This document shows positions 7,690 through 16,590 of a stretch of 64,000 nucleotides of DNA, piece after piece. The DNA is from an uncultured Corynebacterium sp. (GTDB lineage Bacteria > Actinomycetota > Actinomycetes > Mycobacteriales > Mycobacteriaceae). The translations under genes and the position numbers were made by a program. The notes below the pieces were generated by a model, which was not told the origin of the DNA, ran no database searches, and worked only from the letters and a program-made list of their open reading frames with translations. The stretch spans positions 58,076 to 122,075 of the forward strand of contig NZ_CAMQAZ010000004.1 of the NCBI RefSeq assembly GCF_946998835.1, written 5' to 3'. How positions within the stretch are numbered: position 1 is the stretch's first letter; each line of letters starts with the position of its first letter.

Positions 7690-9084
7690 ATGAGCAGTCA
7701 GAGGCTCGGCTGGCTCAGCGCACCCGGCCCAGCAGCTCCCCTCCCCGAGGAAAAGATTGCCCCGACCTACCGGACCTGGCGATTCAACGTCTTCATGGGC
7801 ATCTTCATCGGCTACGCGGGCTTCTACCTCATCAGAAATAACATCCCCCTGGTGTCCGCTGTGCTGGAAAAGCACGACCTACTCGGTGCAGCCGGAATTG
7901 GCATCGTAGCCAATGCAGTGCTGTTCTCCTACGGCCTATCCAAGTTTTTCATGGCAATGCTCTCCGACAGAGCCAATGCCAGGTACTTCCTCCCACTTGG
8001 CCTAGCACTGTCCGCGGTCGTAAACCTCTTTGTTGCGTTCGTCCCAGCAATCAGCGCCTCTGTTGCAATATTCGCGACAGTCATGTTCATCAATGGTTGG
8101 TTCCAAGGCATGGGCTGGCCTCCCTCTGGACGTGTTGTCGTCCACTGGTTCTCGACATCCGAGCGCGGCACTTTGATGTCGATCTGGAACACTGCCCACA
8201 ATGTCGGCGCCGCCGTCGGCGGCGCTCTGGCAGCCTGGGGCTTGCATTCGTTCGCCACTTCCGACGCCGACTGGACTCCCGCATTCTGGCTACCGGCAAT
8301 TGTCGCGCTCGTGATTGCCGCCATCGCATTCCTGCTGATTCGAGACAACCCGCAATCCATGGGTCTGCCTCCGGTAGAGGAATACCGTAACGACCCGGAC
8401 AAAGTCGAAGGAACTAATGACGAGGCACAAGAACCCTGGTTCACAATCGTCAAGAACCATGTTCTTACCAATCCGGTTATCGTCATGCTGGCGCTGGCCA
8501 ATGTGTTCGTCTACGCACTCCGTTACGGAGTTCTTAACTGGATTCCGATTTACCTGACAAACGAACTGCACAAGACCAATGTCACGGGCGGAATCATCGG
8601 ATTCATGCTCTACGAGGGCGCAGCAATTGTTGGTACCCTACTGTGCGGATGGGTCTCCGACAAGGTCTTCAAGGGTTGGCGCTCAGGCGCCGGCATGCTC
8701 TTCCTGGTTGGCACCGGCATCACCATTTTCGCATATTGGCAGCTACCCGCCACGGCACCATTGTGGATGTTCTACGTGCTCATCTCCCTGATCGGCGCAC
8801 TCATTTACGGTCCGATCATGCTCATCGGACTGCAGGCCATCGACCTCTCGCCTAAGTATGTTGCGGGAACCGCAGCTGGTTTCACTGGATTGTTTGGATA
8901 CCTTCTCGGCGCAACACTCGCCTCCACTGGTGTCGGCCTCTTGATCGACTTCGCAGGCTGGAATGTTACATTCGCGACCCTCATTGGCGTTGTCGCTATA
9001 GCGTTTGTCCTGATGATTTTCGTCGGCAAGTACGAGCGCGAGGTCATGCACAAGGCAGATGAAGCCCACACCAAGACAGCTTAA
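7690..9084 (+). CDS. OPA-family organophosphate:phosphate antiporter (GlpT-like)
   Basis: A major-facilitator carrier of 464 residues with about 12 membrane helices. The segment GYAGFYLIRNNIP in helix 1 and WFSTSERGTLMSIWNTAHNVG in the middle loop and helix 5 closely follow the GlpT/UhpT signature, including the substrate-binding Arg of RNN. The Trp-Asn-x-Ala-His-Asn form resembles GlpT more than UhpT, so sn-glycerol-3-phosphate uptake in exchange for phosphate is the likely role; hexose phosphate is the alternative. The ATG has a good Shine-Dalgarno and a structured leader. No glpQ or glpK neighbour is present. Confidence 0.85.
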   Translation: MSSQRLGWLSAPGPAAPLPEEKIAPTYRTWRFNVFMGIFIGYAGFYLIRNNIPLVSAVLEKHDLLGAAGIGIVANAVLFSYGLSKFFMAMLSDRANARYFLPLGLALSAVVNLFVAFVPAISASVAIFATVMFINGWFQGMGWPPSGRVVVHWFSTSERGTLMSIWNTAHNVGAAVGGALAAWGLHSFATSDADWTPAFWLPAIVALVIAAIAFLLIRDNPQSMGLPPVEEYRNDPDKVEGTNDEAQEPWFTIVKNHVLTNPVIVMLALANVFVYALRYGVLNWIPIYLTNELHKTNVTGGIIGFMLYEGAAIVGTLLCGWVSDKVFKGWRSGAGMLFLVGTGITIFAYWQLPATAPLWMFYVLISLIGALIYGPIMLIGLQAIDLSPKYVAGTAAGFTGLFGYLLGATLASTGVGLLIDFAGWNVTFATLIGVVAIAFVLMIFVGKYEREVMHKADEAHTKTA

Positions 9085-9229
9085 TAGCTGTCGGTCACGG
9101 TGTTGCTGATTGGATGGCTGAGTTGATTCGTGAGGATAGTGCGGTCGCGAGGTCACCAATTCATCGGTACACTCTATGTCACAAACGAAAAAGAGCCAGA
9201 AGACATTACAAATGGAAGGAGTCTCAACC

Positions 9230-9397
9230 ATGGGACTTATGGACAAGGCCAAGGACGCACTGAACAACGAAGAGAACACCGACAAGGTTCTGGACAAGGC
9301 TGAGCAGATTGGCAAGGACAAGCTCGGCGAGGACAAGGCAGACCAGATCAAGAAGGTCCGCGACATGGCGGATGAGCGTCTGGGCGACGAAAAGTAA
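9230..9397 (+). CDS. MT0933-like small helical protein (antitoxin family)
   Basis: A 55-residue, highly charged, all-helical protein beginning MGLMDKAKDAL and ending DERLGDEK, with lysine/aspartate heptad-like spacing. It resembles the MT0933-like (Rv0909-type) antitoxin family. I chose the ATG at 9230 because AAGGAG lies 10 bases upstream; an open frame from 9176 adds an unlikely polar segment. No toxin partner is adjacent, and a strong terminator follows at once, so it is monocistronic. A stress-related or CsbD-like role is an alternative to antitoxin function. Confidence 0.75.
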   Translation: MGLMDKAKDALNNEENTDKVLDKAEQIGKDKLGEDKADQIKKVRDMADERLGDEK

Positions 9398-9419
9398 GCT
9401 ACAGAGCTTCAGCTTCACA

Positions 9420-9467
9420 CCCCGCGTTAGCACCCTGTATCCACAGGGGAGCTGACGCGGGGTTTTT
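9420..9467 (+). terminator. Intrinsic terminator of the MT0933-like gene
   Basis: Arms CCCCGCGTTAGC (9420-9431) and GCTGACGCGGGG (9451-9462) pair fully with one G-U wobble and enclose a nested CCCTG/CAGGG stem. TTTTT follows at 9463-9467. Confidence 0.9.
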
Positions 9468-9486
9468 GCGTTCCCGGGTTTAGTAG

Positions 9487-9703
9487 CAAAAAATGTGTCT
9501 TATTCAAGGCATTCCCGCAGGTCAAGTCACGTAAATCGCGCTCGGATAGGAGCCTGGCCTGTTCAACGGGCTGCAAATGTGAAACTGTGTAAGTTTATAG
9601 CACTTTGAAGCCATTTTTCGGCCCATTTTTGACATAAGCGGGGTCAGTAACTCGCATCGACCCAACGCCGCCAGCCATAAACGCAGTCACTAACCCGCGC
9701 CCC
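9487..9703 (+). repeat. Dispersed intergenic repeat, copy A
   Basis: This 217-bp non-coding segment is repeated, inverted, at 49732-49953. A 44-nt core (9563-9606) differs from copy B at one position. Two 23-bp direct sub-repeats of the form CATAAnCGnnGTCAnTAACnCGC lie at 9633-9655 and 9676-9698, a 43-bp period that copy B also keeps. It fills most of the 374-bp gap between the MT0933-like terminator and the iron-type operon. No reading frame and no terminal inverted repeats are evident. A small RNA, a protein-binding array or a degenerate miniature mobile element are all possible. Confidence 0.85.
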
Positions 9704-9735
9704 AAGGGCTCCAGCACCCCACACACCCATCTTTA

Positions 9736-9764
9736 TTGACAATTGTTTTCATATTGTCCATCAT
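9736..9764 (+). promoter_or_regulatory. Promoter with overlapping Fur/Zur-like operator, iron-type operon
   Basis: TTGACA (9736-9741) is a perfect -35, followed after 17 bp by CATCAT (9759-9764), a weak -10. The start of transcription would then fall at about the GTG at 9772 (leaderless). Overlapping it are TGACAAT-T-GTTTTCA (9737-9751), close to Fur/Zur 7-1-7 symmetry, and GACAAT-N9-ATTGTC (9738-9758). No DtxR-type box was found. Confidence 0.5.
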
Positions 9765-9771
9765 TAACCAA

Positions 9772-10869
9772 GTGAAAATTATTGTCGATAGAGCTTCTCC
9801 CCCACGCACTCGAAAGCAAAAACTCCGAGCCCGGCTCTTCGGCTTCCTATTTTTCCTAGCTGTCCCCGCCACAATCCTCCTGGCAATCTCCATCGGCCCC
9901 GCAGGAACAGGTCTCAGCAACGGCATCGTCGCACTGCTCACTCCGCTCACGAATGCGCTTGGCGACGACATCTCAGTCTCCAACCACCTTCTGCCAGAGA
10001 TATCCCCTGCTACGCAGTCACTTGTCTGGAGTATCCGTCTGCCCCGCGTCCTCCTTGCGGGACTGGTCGGCGCATCTCTTGCGGTCGCTGGCGCGACTAT
10101 GCAGGCGGTCTTTCGCAATCCGCTGGCGGAACCCGGTGTTACCGGTGTCTCGTCCGGTGCAGCGGTGGTGGCAGTCATCCTCATCGTGACCGGCGTGGCT
10201 GCAAAAGCGCCGTGGGTTCTCTCTGCAGGCGCATTTGTTGGCGCATTACTCGCTGTCATTTTTGTCCAAACCGTCGCTGGCCTCAACGGCGGCAGCGGCG
10301 CCACTCTATTGCTCGTCGGCATTGCTCTCAATGCATTCCTCGGCGCGGTCATCGCCGCTACCATCGCGAATGCGCCACACAGCGATGACGCTCAGCAGGC
10401 AATGTTCTGGCTGAACGGCGATTTAACCGCTGCGAATTGGCAGGACATTGCGCTGGCAGTCGGACCCATCATCGTCGGCACGGCCATCTTGATGATGCTC
10501 ATTCCCGAGCTCAACCTGCTCCTCCTCGGTGAAGAACAGGCCGCGGCCACCGGCATGCGCACAGTCTGGATACGGCAACTGCTGCTCGCCCTGGCAGCTT
10601 TGGTCACGGCAGCAGGAGTCGCTGTCACCGGCGTCATTTCCTTTGTCGGGCTGGTCGTCCCCCATTTGATCCGCCTCATCATCGGCCCTGATCACCGGAG
10701 CCTGCTACCGATTTCCATGTGCCTTGGCGCAGTGTTTCTCATTCTCGCCGACCTCATCGCGCGCAGCCTCTTTTCCCCAGTTGCGCTACAGACCGGAACG
10801 GTCACCGCATTCCTCGGCGCACCTGCTCTGCTCGCACTGATTCTCAGGCAGGGTAGCCGCCAGCGATGA
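9772..10869 (+). CDS. FecCD-family iron/heme/siderophore ABC permease
   Basis: A 365-residue permease of the BtuC/FecCD family with about ten membrane helices. The segments RLPRVLLAGLVGASLAVAG and FRNPLAEPGVTGVSSGAA are the family hallmark, and GVISFVGLVVPHLIR is the cytosolic coupling-helix region that contacts the ATPase. I chose the GTG at 9772: the only earlier start (TTG at 9736) lies in the promoter's -35 box. The resemblance is nearest to heme and siderophore permeases such as HmuU; the substrate cannot be fixed. The stop overlaps the ATPase ATG (ATGA). Confidence 0.88.
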   Translation: MKIIVDRASPPRTRKQKLRARLFGFLFFLAVPATILLAISIGPAGTGLSNGIVALLTPLTNALGDDISVSNHLLPEISPATQSLVWSIRLPRVLLAGLVGASLAVAGATMQAVFRNPLAEPGVTGVSSGAAVVAVILIVTGVAAKAPWVLSAGAFVGALLAVIFVQTVAGLNGGSGATLLLVGIALNAFLGAVIAATIANAPHSDDAQQAMFWLNGDLTAANWQDIALAVGPIIVGTAILMMLIPELNLLLLGEEQAAATGMRTVWIRQLLLALAALVTAAGVAVTGVISFVGLVVPHLIRLIIGPDHRSLLPISMCLGAVFLILADLIARSLFSPVALQTGTVTAFLGAPALLALILRQGSRQR

Positions 10870-11735
10870 GTAAGAAGACACAAAACCTCAGCGACCAAGC
10901 CGCTCAAGACGCTAAGCCAGACACCGAAACCAGCGCACTACTGCGAGCCACCGACCTCAGCGTCGGCTACCGCCATCGGACCGTCGTAAGTGGCGTTGAT
11001 CTCAGCATTGAACCTGGCGAAGTCCACGGGATTATCGGCTCCAACGGCACTGGAAAATCGACCTTGCTCCGCGCGATGGCGGGAATTGTGGCACCGAGCT
11101 CGGGACACGTTGAGCTCCTCGGCACTCCTCTGACGAAGCTTCGCGCCCACGAACGCGCCATGCGTTTGGCTTATCTACCGCAGCACACACCGGCCGACGC
11201 AGCTATTGACGTGCGAACTGTCGTGACGCTGGGCCGGTACGCACACCACCGTCGACGTGACCGTTTTCGCAGTGCGCTCAGCTCCACGGACCACGACATC
11301 GTCGCCTACGCCCTCGACCGCGTTGGTGTCGCCGCACTCGCCGACCGCCCCATCACGGCCCTGTCCGGCGGGCAGCGGCAGTTGGTGTTCATCGCAAAGC
11401 TGTTGGCGCAACAGGCCAAAGTCATGCTTTTCGACGAACCCACCGCGGCCTTGGACCTCGGGTTTCAGCTGGAGATCCTCGAGCTCCTCGGCGAGCTTGC
11501 CGACGAGGGCCACGGTATCGGCGTCGTCCTGCATGACCTCAACCTCGCGGCCCGCAGCTGCCACCGGCTCAGTGTGATTCATAACGGCGGATTGGAAGTC
11601 ACTGGCTCCGCCGAAGAAGTGCTGACGCCTCACCGAATAGATGCGATTTATCGCATCGCCAGTGCTGTCGATACCGATCCACATACCGGTTCAGTGCGAG
11701 TGACGGCGTTGGCGCGGGCTCGTCCGGCTGTCTGA
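10866..11735 (+). CDS. Iron/heme/siderophore ABC transporter ATPase
   Basis: The 289-residue ATPase paired with the FecCD permease. A 30-residue polar N-terminal extension precedes the domain. Walker A is GSNGTGKSTLL, the Q-loop is YLPQHTP, the signature is ALSGGQRQLVFIAKLLAQ, and Walker B is VMLFDEPTAALDLG, followed by the switch His in LHDLNLA. That order and spacing are those of the FecE/BtuD/HmuV group. It is translationally coupled to the permease through the ATGA overlap. Confidence 0.9.
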   Translation: MSKKTQNLSDQAAQDAKPDTETSALLRATDLSVGYRHRTVVSGVDLSIEPGEVHGIIGSNGTGKSTLLRAMAGIVAPSSGHVELLGTPLTKLRAHERAMRLAYLPQHTPADAAIDVRTVVTLGRYAHHRRRDRFRSALSSTDHDIVAYALDRVGVAALADRPITALSGGQRQLVFIAKLLAQQAKVMLFDEPTAALDLGFQLEILELLGELADEGHGIGVVLHDLNLAARSCHRLSVIHNGGLEVTGSAEEVLTPHRIDAIYRIASAVDTDPHTGSVRVTALARARPAV

Positions 11736-11804
11736 TTCCAGCTAGCGCTAACGCACCCGAAGAATTCCCAACAATAACTACTCAACAATCAAGGAAGTAC
11801 TTTC

Positions 11805-12845
11805 ATGTTTTCACCAACTTCTCCTGCCTCAACGTCTCCTTCCTCCGCTTTGAAGCGAAACTCTAAAAAGACCTTCGCGCTGCCGTTGATTGCAGCGCTC
11901 CCACTCGCTGCGGTGGTCGCCTGTTCTTCTTCGGAGGAGGCGTCGCAGCAGCCGTCGTCAAGCGAAACTACGACGAACAAGCAGGCGCAGTGGCCGCGGA
12001 CTGTGACCGTCGGCGACCACGACGTTACGGTGCAGAGCCAGCCGAAGCGCATCGTTGCACTGTCGACCGAGGTTGCAGATCTGGCGCTGGAACTGGTTGG
12101 GCCAGAGCGAGTCGTCGCGGTGACGAAGAACGCGCTCGATGAGACCTCTGGTAATCAGGTGGAGCTGGCGAAAAAGGTACCCAACTCGCTTGCCAATTCT
12201 ACGAAGCCGGATCCGGAGCAGATTTTGTCCTATGAGCCGGACATGGTGTTGATGACCAGCCGTCATGATCAGGAGCAGTCGGCAAGCAAGCTGCTCGGCG
12301 CCAGCGATGTTCCGACCGCAGCATTTTCCAGTAGTGATTTCGCGTCACCGAAGGCACTGGCAGAGTCGGTGACTACGCTCGGCAAGCTGCTCGGAGCCGA
12401 AGAGAAGGCAGCTGAAATGGTTGCCAAGATTGAATCGGAAACTGACAAGGTTCTTTCGGAAACTGATTCCACCGCTAAGCCAAAGACGCTGGTTCTCTTT
12501 GCCCGCGGTGGTCAGAAAATGATTATGGGAATGCAGTCGGCGACGACGAATCTTGTCGAATTGGCCGGTGGCGAGCCAATTTCGCCAAAGGGCAAGCGTC
12601 CGGGTGCCGTTCCCGCTGATCCGGAGACCATTGTGCAGCTGAACCCGGACGTCATTTTGATCCAGGATTTCCACGGCCAGGGCAAGGCACCATTCCAGGA
12701 GTTGCTGGATAATCCGGCGCTTGCCGACGTCGCTGCGGTCAAGAATGATGGAGTGCAACTGATTGATGCGAAGACGACCTCTGGCACCGCCGGAATGCAC
12801 ATGCCCGATGGACTGCGTGAGATTGCTGACGCGCTGGCTAAATAG
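11805..12845 (+). CDS. Iron/heme/siderophore-binding lipoprotein
   Basis: The receptor of the FecCD-type importer, 346 residues. A twin-lysine N-region and hydrophobic core lead to the lipobox Val38-Ala39-Cys40, followed by a serine/glutamate-rich tether. The body is a periplasmic-binding-protein fold of the TroA/BtuF class (two lobes joined by a long helix): RIVALSTEVADLALELVG opens lobe 1 and NPDVILIQDFHGQGKAPF lies in lobe 2. A strong ribosome binding site (CAAGGAAG) precedes the ATG. Heme-binding Tyr/His positions could not be aligned, so the ligand is unresolved. Confidence 0.85.
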   Translation: MFSPTSPASTSPSSALKRNSKKTFALPLIAALPLAAVVACSSSEEASQQPSSSETTTNKQAQWPRTVTVGDHDVTVQSQPKRIVALSTEVADLALELVGPERVVAVTKNALDETSGNQVELAKKVPNSLANSTKPDPEQILSYEPDMVLMTSRHDQEQSASKLLGASDVPTAAFSSSDFASPKALAESVTTLGKLLGAEEKAAEMVAKIESETDKVLSETDSTAKPKTLVLFARGGQKMIMGMQSATTNLVELAGGEPISPKGKRPGAVPADPETIVQLNPDVILIQDFHGQGKAPFQELLDNPALADVAAVKNDGVQLIDAKTTSGTAGMHMPDGLREIADALAK

Positions 12846-12866
12846 AAAATAGGTTTTCACGTCGCT

Positions 12867-14693
12867 ATGTGGATTCATGAAGCACTGACTTCCCCACCCC
12901 GCGGAATGCACTGGGTTGTGTTATCCAGCTGGGGTCGGAGCTTTTTCTTCGCTCTCAGCGCTGTGTCTCTTGGGAACGCGCTCGATGCCGTAATTAGTTT
13001 GCATGGTGTCACGGACGCCAGTGGCGGCACCTGGTTTGGGCAGTGGGGACTTCATGAATCCCTGGCCGCTGCAATTGTGGCGGTCATTCTGGGAAGCCTC
13101 TGTGCCTTCGTCACCGAGGCACTGCCACCCAGGCTTGCTGGTGAGCAGGAAAAACTGTGGCGGTCCCATGTGGTTGGCAGTGTGCTGAAGCCGGAGTTTT
13201 CCGCTCCTAAGCAGGCTCCGAAGCACGCGCATGGACGAGGGCACGGCGCCGGGAAAGCTGGTCACGCACACCGAAGCGCCTCCAGCACTGGCGAGGGCCT
13301 ACTCTTCGATGCCGCGACCACAAGCGTCGAACAGACCGCGAATTACCGAGCGACATTTCTCGCTCCCACGTTGGCCTCGTTTAGTACACCACTGATCATT
13401 TTGGCGGTCTGGGCATTGTGGGTGGATGCAAATACCGCCTTGTGGCTGGCAGTATTTTTCATTTCCACGCCGTTGATCATTGTTGGCGCTGGAAAGATTC
13501 TGCGGAAATCCAATGCGACGTATCGACGAAAGCAAGCACAGGCCACGCATGCCTACTTGGAAATGCTCGAAGGGCTGGGCACCTTCAAAGTGCTGGAGGC
13601 AATTGACCGGGTCATGGCGCGCTTCGCCAGCCAAACTCGCACCGCCATGGCTGAGCTCACTGCCCTGCTCGCCCGCAATCAGCTGATGATCATTGTCAAC
13701 GACGCGGTTTTCGGCATTGCAATGTCGACGACCGCAATCGGCCTTGTCCTACTGCGTTTGCAGGCAGACGCAATCAGCGTGGGCACAGCTTTCGCAGGTA
13801 TTTGTCTAGCCGTTTTGCTCTACGAGCCCGTTAATCGCGTCGGCCGCACTTTCTATATCGGACTCGGTGGGCGCACGCATCGAAATGGAATTGTCGAGCT
13901 ATTCGGCGCACCTGCAGCTGACGCGCCCACGGACGGCACTCACGCAGACGTAACAGCGCATTCCACCAAAGCCACCGCACCGCACGCACCGGAGATTTCC
14001 CTCCGCAATCTGAGCGTTGACATCGGCGAAAAGCGCATTCTCTCCGATATCAACCTGACAATTCCAGCCGGCAGCAGAGTCGGCATCGTTGGCCCCAGCG
14101 GTTCCGGAAAGAGCACGCTGCTGCGTGTACTGGCAGGTCTGCAGCCGCATTCCGGGGAAGTCTGCCTCGACGGCCACGCGCTTTCAACCCCTGAGTTGCT
14201 CGCCAACTCGCTGCTCATCTCCCAGCAGCCAGCTATTTTCGGCACCACCGTCGCGGACAATCTTCGCATCGCATGCCCGGACGCAACGGCCGTCGATATG
14301 CGAAAAGCACTTCGCGACGTGCACTTACTCACTGAAATCGAGCAGCGCCCTGGTGGTCTCGATTCGGAGGTCGGTGATCAGGGCAATTGGCTCTCAGGCG
14401 GGCAACGACGCCGCCTGGCCATTGCGCGTGGTCTGCTCGGCGCCGCGCCGATTGTGCTTCTCGACGAGCCAACAGCGGACATTGATCGTCGGACGGAAGG
14501 TCTCATCAAGGAATCCTTGACCCGCCTTGCTGAAGGCCGAACGAGCATCATGGTCGCTCATCGGATGGAAGCACTATCGGATGTTGACCTGGTCATTGTC
14601 GTCGCTGAAGGCCGCATCGTGGCTGCGGGCAAACCCGAGGAACTGAGCACAAGCAATGAGTATTACGCACGGGCGCTGACCGAGGAGAGCTGA
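12867..14693 (+). CDS. Exporter-fold ABC half-transporter with His-rich loop (CydD-like)
   Basis: A 608-residue fusion of a membrane domain (about residues 15-330) and an ATPase domain (about 370-600). Walker A is GPSGSGKSTLL, the signature is WLSGGQRRRLAIARGL, and Walker B is IVLLDEPTADID. An unusual histidine-rich stretch, KHAHGRGHGAGKAGHAHR (about residues 119-136), interrupts the first cytosolic loop and could bind metal or heme. It follows the receptor gene after 21 bp and is followed after one base by its partner. The fold is that of CydCD and of the mycobacterial IrtAB siderophore importers. Transport direction cannot be told from sequence; the operon suggests iron-compound handling. 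Confidence 0.8.
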   Translation: MWIHEALTSPPRGMHWVVLSSWGRSFFFALSAVSLGNALDAVISLHGVTDASGGTWFGQWGLHESLAAAIVAVILGSLCAFVTEALPPRLAGEQEKLWRSHVVGSVLKPEFSAPKQAPKHAHGRGHGAGKAGHAHRSASSTGEGLLFDAATTSVEQTANYRATFLAPTLASFSTPLIILAVWALWVDANTALWLAVFFISTPLIIVGAGKILRKSNATYRRKQAQATHAYLEMLEGLGTFKVLEAIDRVMARFASQTRTAMAELTALLARNQLMIIVNDAVFGIAMSTTAIGLVLLRLQADAISVGTAFAGICLAVLLYEPVNRVGRTFYIGLGGRTHRNGIVELFGAPAADAPTDGTHADVTAHSTKATAPHAPEISLRNLSVDIGEKRILSDINLTIPAGSRVGIVGPSGSGKSTLLRVLAGLQPHSGEVCLDGHALSTPELLANSLLISQQPAIFGTTVADNLRIACPDATAVDMRKALRDVHLLTEIEQRPGGLDSEVGDQGNWLSGGQRRRLAIARGLLGAAPIVLLDEPTADIDRRTEGLIKESLTRLAEGRTSIMVAHRMEALSDVDLVIVVAEGRIVAAGKPEELSTSNEYYARALTEES

Positions 14694-14694
14694 C

Positions 14695-16539
14695 ATGAAC
14701 AACATCATCTGGTTGCTGCGCTTTTCCGCACAGGCTCGCGGGGCGCTCAGTGCATCTATCCTCGCACGCGTGGCTGGGCATATTCTTGGGGCATTGATGC
14801 TGGCCGTGCCTGCCTGGGCAATTGCCACAATTGCGCTGTCGAGGTGGGACGCAACCGACTCGTCGCAAAGCATGAGCATGCAGTGGACATGGGCGGTCAT
14901 CGGCGTGGTTGCGGGGCTGGCGCTGTTGAAGGCGATTCTGCGGTATGTCGAGCAGTACCTCGGGCATTTGGCGGCATTCCGGCTGCTTGGCGAGCTGCGG
15001 CTGTGGATTGTCGAGCGCCTAGTCCCGCAGGCACCTGCAGTAACCGATGGACTGGGTACTGCCAGAATTCACACAATTGCGATTCGTGATGTCGACCGTG
15101 TGGAAGTCTTCTTCGCGCACACGATTGCGCCTGCGGTGACGGCCGTGCTGATTCCTCTGCTGGCGGTCGTGACAGCAGCCTTGACTGCCGGAGCACTGCC
15201 TGCGATTGCTCTGACGCTGACCTTTGCGGTTGGCTTTGTGATTGCACTCGCAGGCGCTAAGAAGGCGACGACGGAGGCTTCCGCAACAAACTCCACACGC
15301 ACGAACATTGCGCAGTACATTGCCGATACGCTGCGACTTCGGGAGGAAATCCTCATCTACGGCGCAGCCGAGCAGCGGCTGCGGGGACTACGCGAGCTCG
15401 ACGAGCAGCTTGCTCAGAAGATGCGCGCAGGCGGCACGCGGGCGGGACTGCGCTCTGGCGCGACCGGACTTCGGATTTGGGGCGGCAGCATTGCCGTATT
15501 CTGTGCTGGCATCCCGGCGCTTTCAGCCGACTACCGTATGCTCCCTGCTGTTTTGGTGACGACGTCCCTGGTGGCGGGAACTGCTTCATCAATGGATTCA
15601 ATTGAACGGTTGGCGTCTTCTCTGCCAGCGGGACTCAATGCAGTCACTCGGATCAGGGAGCTGGCCGCGCAGCCGCCGACCGTGGAAGAACCGGAGCGGC
15701 CGGCACAGATGGAGTTGCCGAAGCAGCCGGAACCGCGCCACGCGCAGGGCGCCCGCGCTAACATCGTCGACTCAGTCCCTGCCCTCGAACTGAGCGATGT
15801 CAGCTACCGCTACCCTGGCGCCGATAACCCTGCACTGACCAAGATCAATCTGCGCATTGCCTCAGGCCAGTTCATCGGTGTGGTCGGCCCAACTGGTTCG
15901 GGCAAGTCCACACTCTCCCGGTTAATCCAGCGGCATGTCGATCCGGACTCCGGTGCCATCATCATCAATGGCCACAATGCCCGCGACCTCGGCTCAACCG
16001 ATGTCTGCCGAGTGGTTGTTGTCGCAGATCAGAATCCCTTTCTCATGGAGGCCACGATCGCTGAGAATCTATGTCTCGGCGCGCCTGATGGCTGCGAGGT
16101 TCCCGAATCACTGATGCACTGGGCGCTCGAACTCGCCGCCATCAACCCTGCTGAGATGCCGCTGGACAGGCCCATTGGCCGCCGCGCGCAGCGGCTCAGC
16201 GGTGGTCAACGCCAACGTCTGGCGCTGGCTCGCACGTACTTACGCGCGGCACTTGCCGACGGTTCCGTGCCCAACACCCCGGGCGCAAACCTCGGCGGAA
16301 AGATTGTCATCTTCGACGAAGCTACCAGCCACCAGGATCCACTGACGCAGGCTCGTATCGTCGACAATGCCCGCGCATGTGGCGCGACCTGCATCTTCAT
16401 TGCACACCGTCTTCAGACTCTGGTCGAGGCCGATGACATCCTGGTCATCGAAAACGGCCAGCTCATCGAACGCGGCACGTATGACAACCTCCTGAACGCA
16501 GACGGCGCCTTTGCTCGACTGGCGCGTGCCGAGGTCTAG
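14695..16539 (+). CDS. Exporter-fold ABC half-transporter (CydC-like partner)
   Basis: A 614-residue membrane-ATPase fusion. Six membrane helices lie in about residues 15-320, then a proline/glutamate-rich linker, then the ATPase: Walker A GPTGSGKSTLSRL, signature RLSGGQRQRLALARTYL, Walker B IVIFDEATSHQD and switch His in IAHRLQ. The only gap to the upstream half-transporter is one base (TGA-C-ATG), as expected for a heterodimer. Both nucleotide sites keep a catalytic acidic residue (DEP and DEA), so neither is obviously degenerate. It is the last gene of the iron-type operon. Confidence 0.8.
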   Translation: MNNIIWLLRFSAQARGALSASILARVAGHILGALMLAVPAWAIATIALSRWDATDSSQSMSMQWTWAVIGVVAGLALLKAILRYVEQYLGHLAAFRLLGELRLWIVERLVPQAPAVTDGLGTARIHTIAIRDVDRVEVFFAHTIAPAVTAVLIPLLAVVTAALTAGALPAIALTLTFAVGFVIALAGAKKATTEASATNSTRTNIAQYIADTLRLREEILIYGAAEQRLRGLRELDEQLAQKMRAGGTRAGLRSGATGLRIWGGSIAVFCAGIPALSADYRMLPAVLVTTSLVAGTASSMDSIERLASSLPAGLNAVTRIRELAAQPPTVEEPERPAQMELPKQPEPRHAQGARANIVDSVPALELSDVSYRYPGADNPALTKINLRIASGQFIGVVGPTGSGKSTLSRLIQRHVDPDSGAIIINGHNARDLGSTDVCRVVVVADQNPFLMEATIAENLCLGAPDGCEVPESLMHWALELAAINPAEMPLDRPIGRRAQRLSGGQRQRLALARTYLRAALADGSVPNTPGANLGGKIVIFDEATSHQDPLTQARIVDNARACGATCIFIAHRLQTLVEADDILVIENGQLIERGTYDNLLNADGAFARLARAEV

Positions 16540-16590
16540 ACTCGGTCTAGCTCTCCGCGCAGGTCTTCCGCGGCACTCGGATACTCGCGC

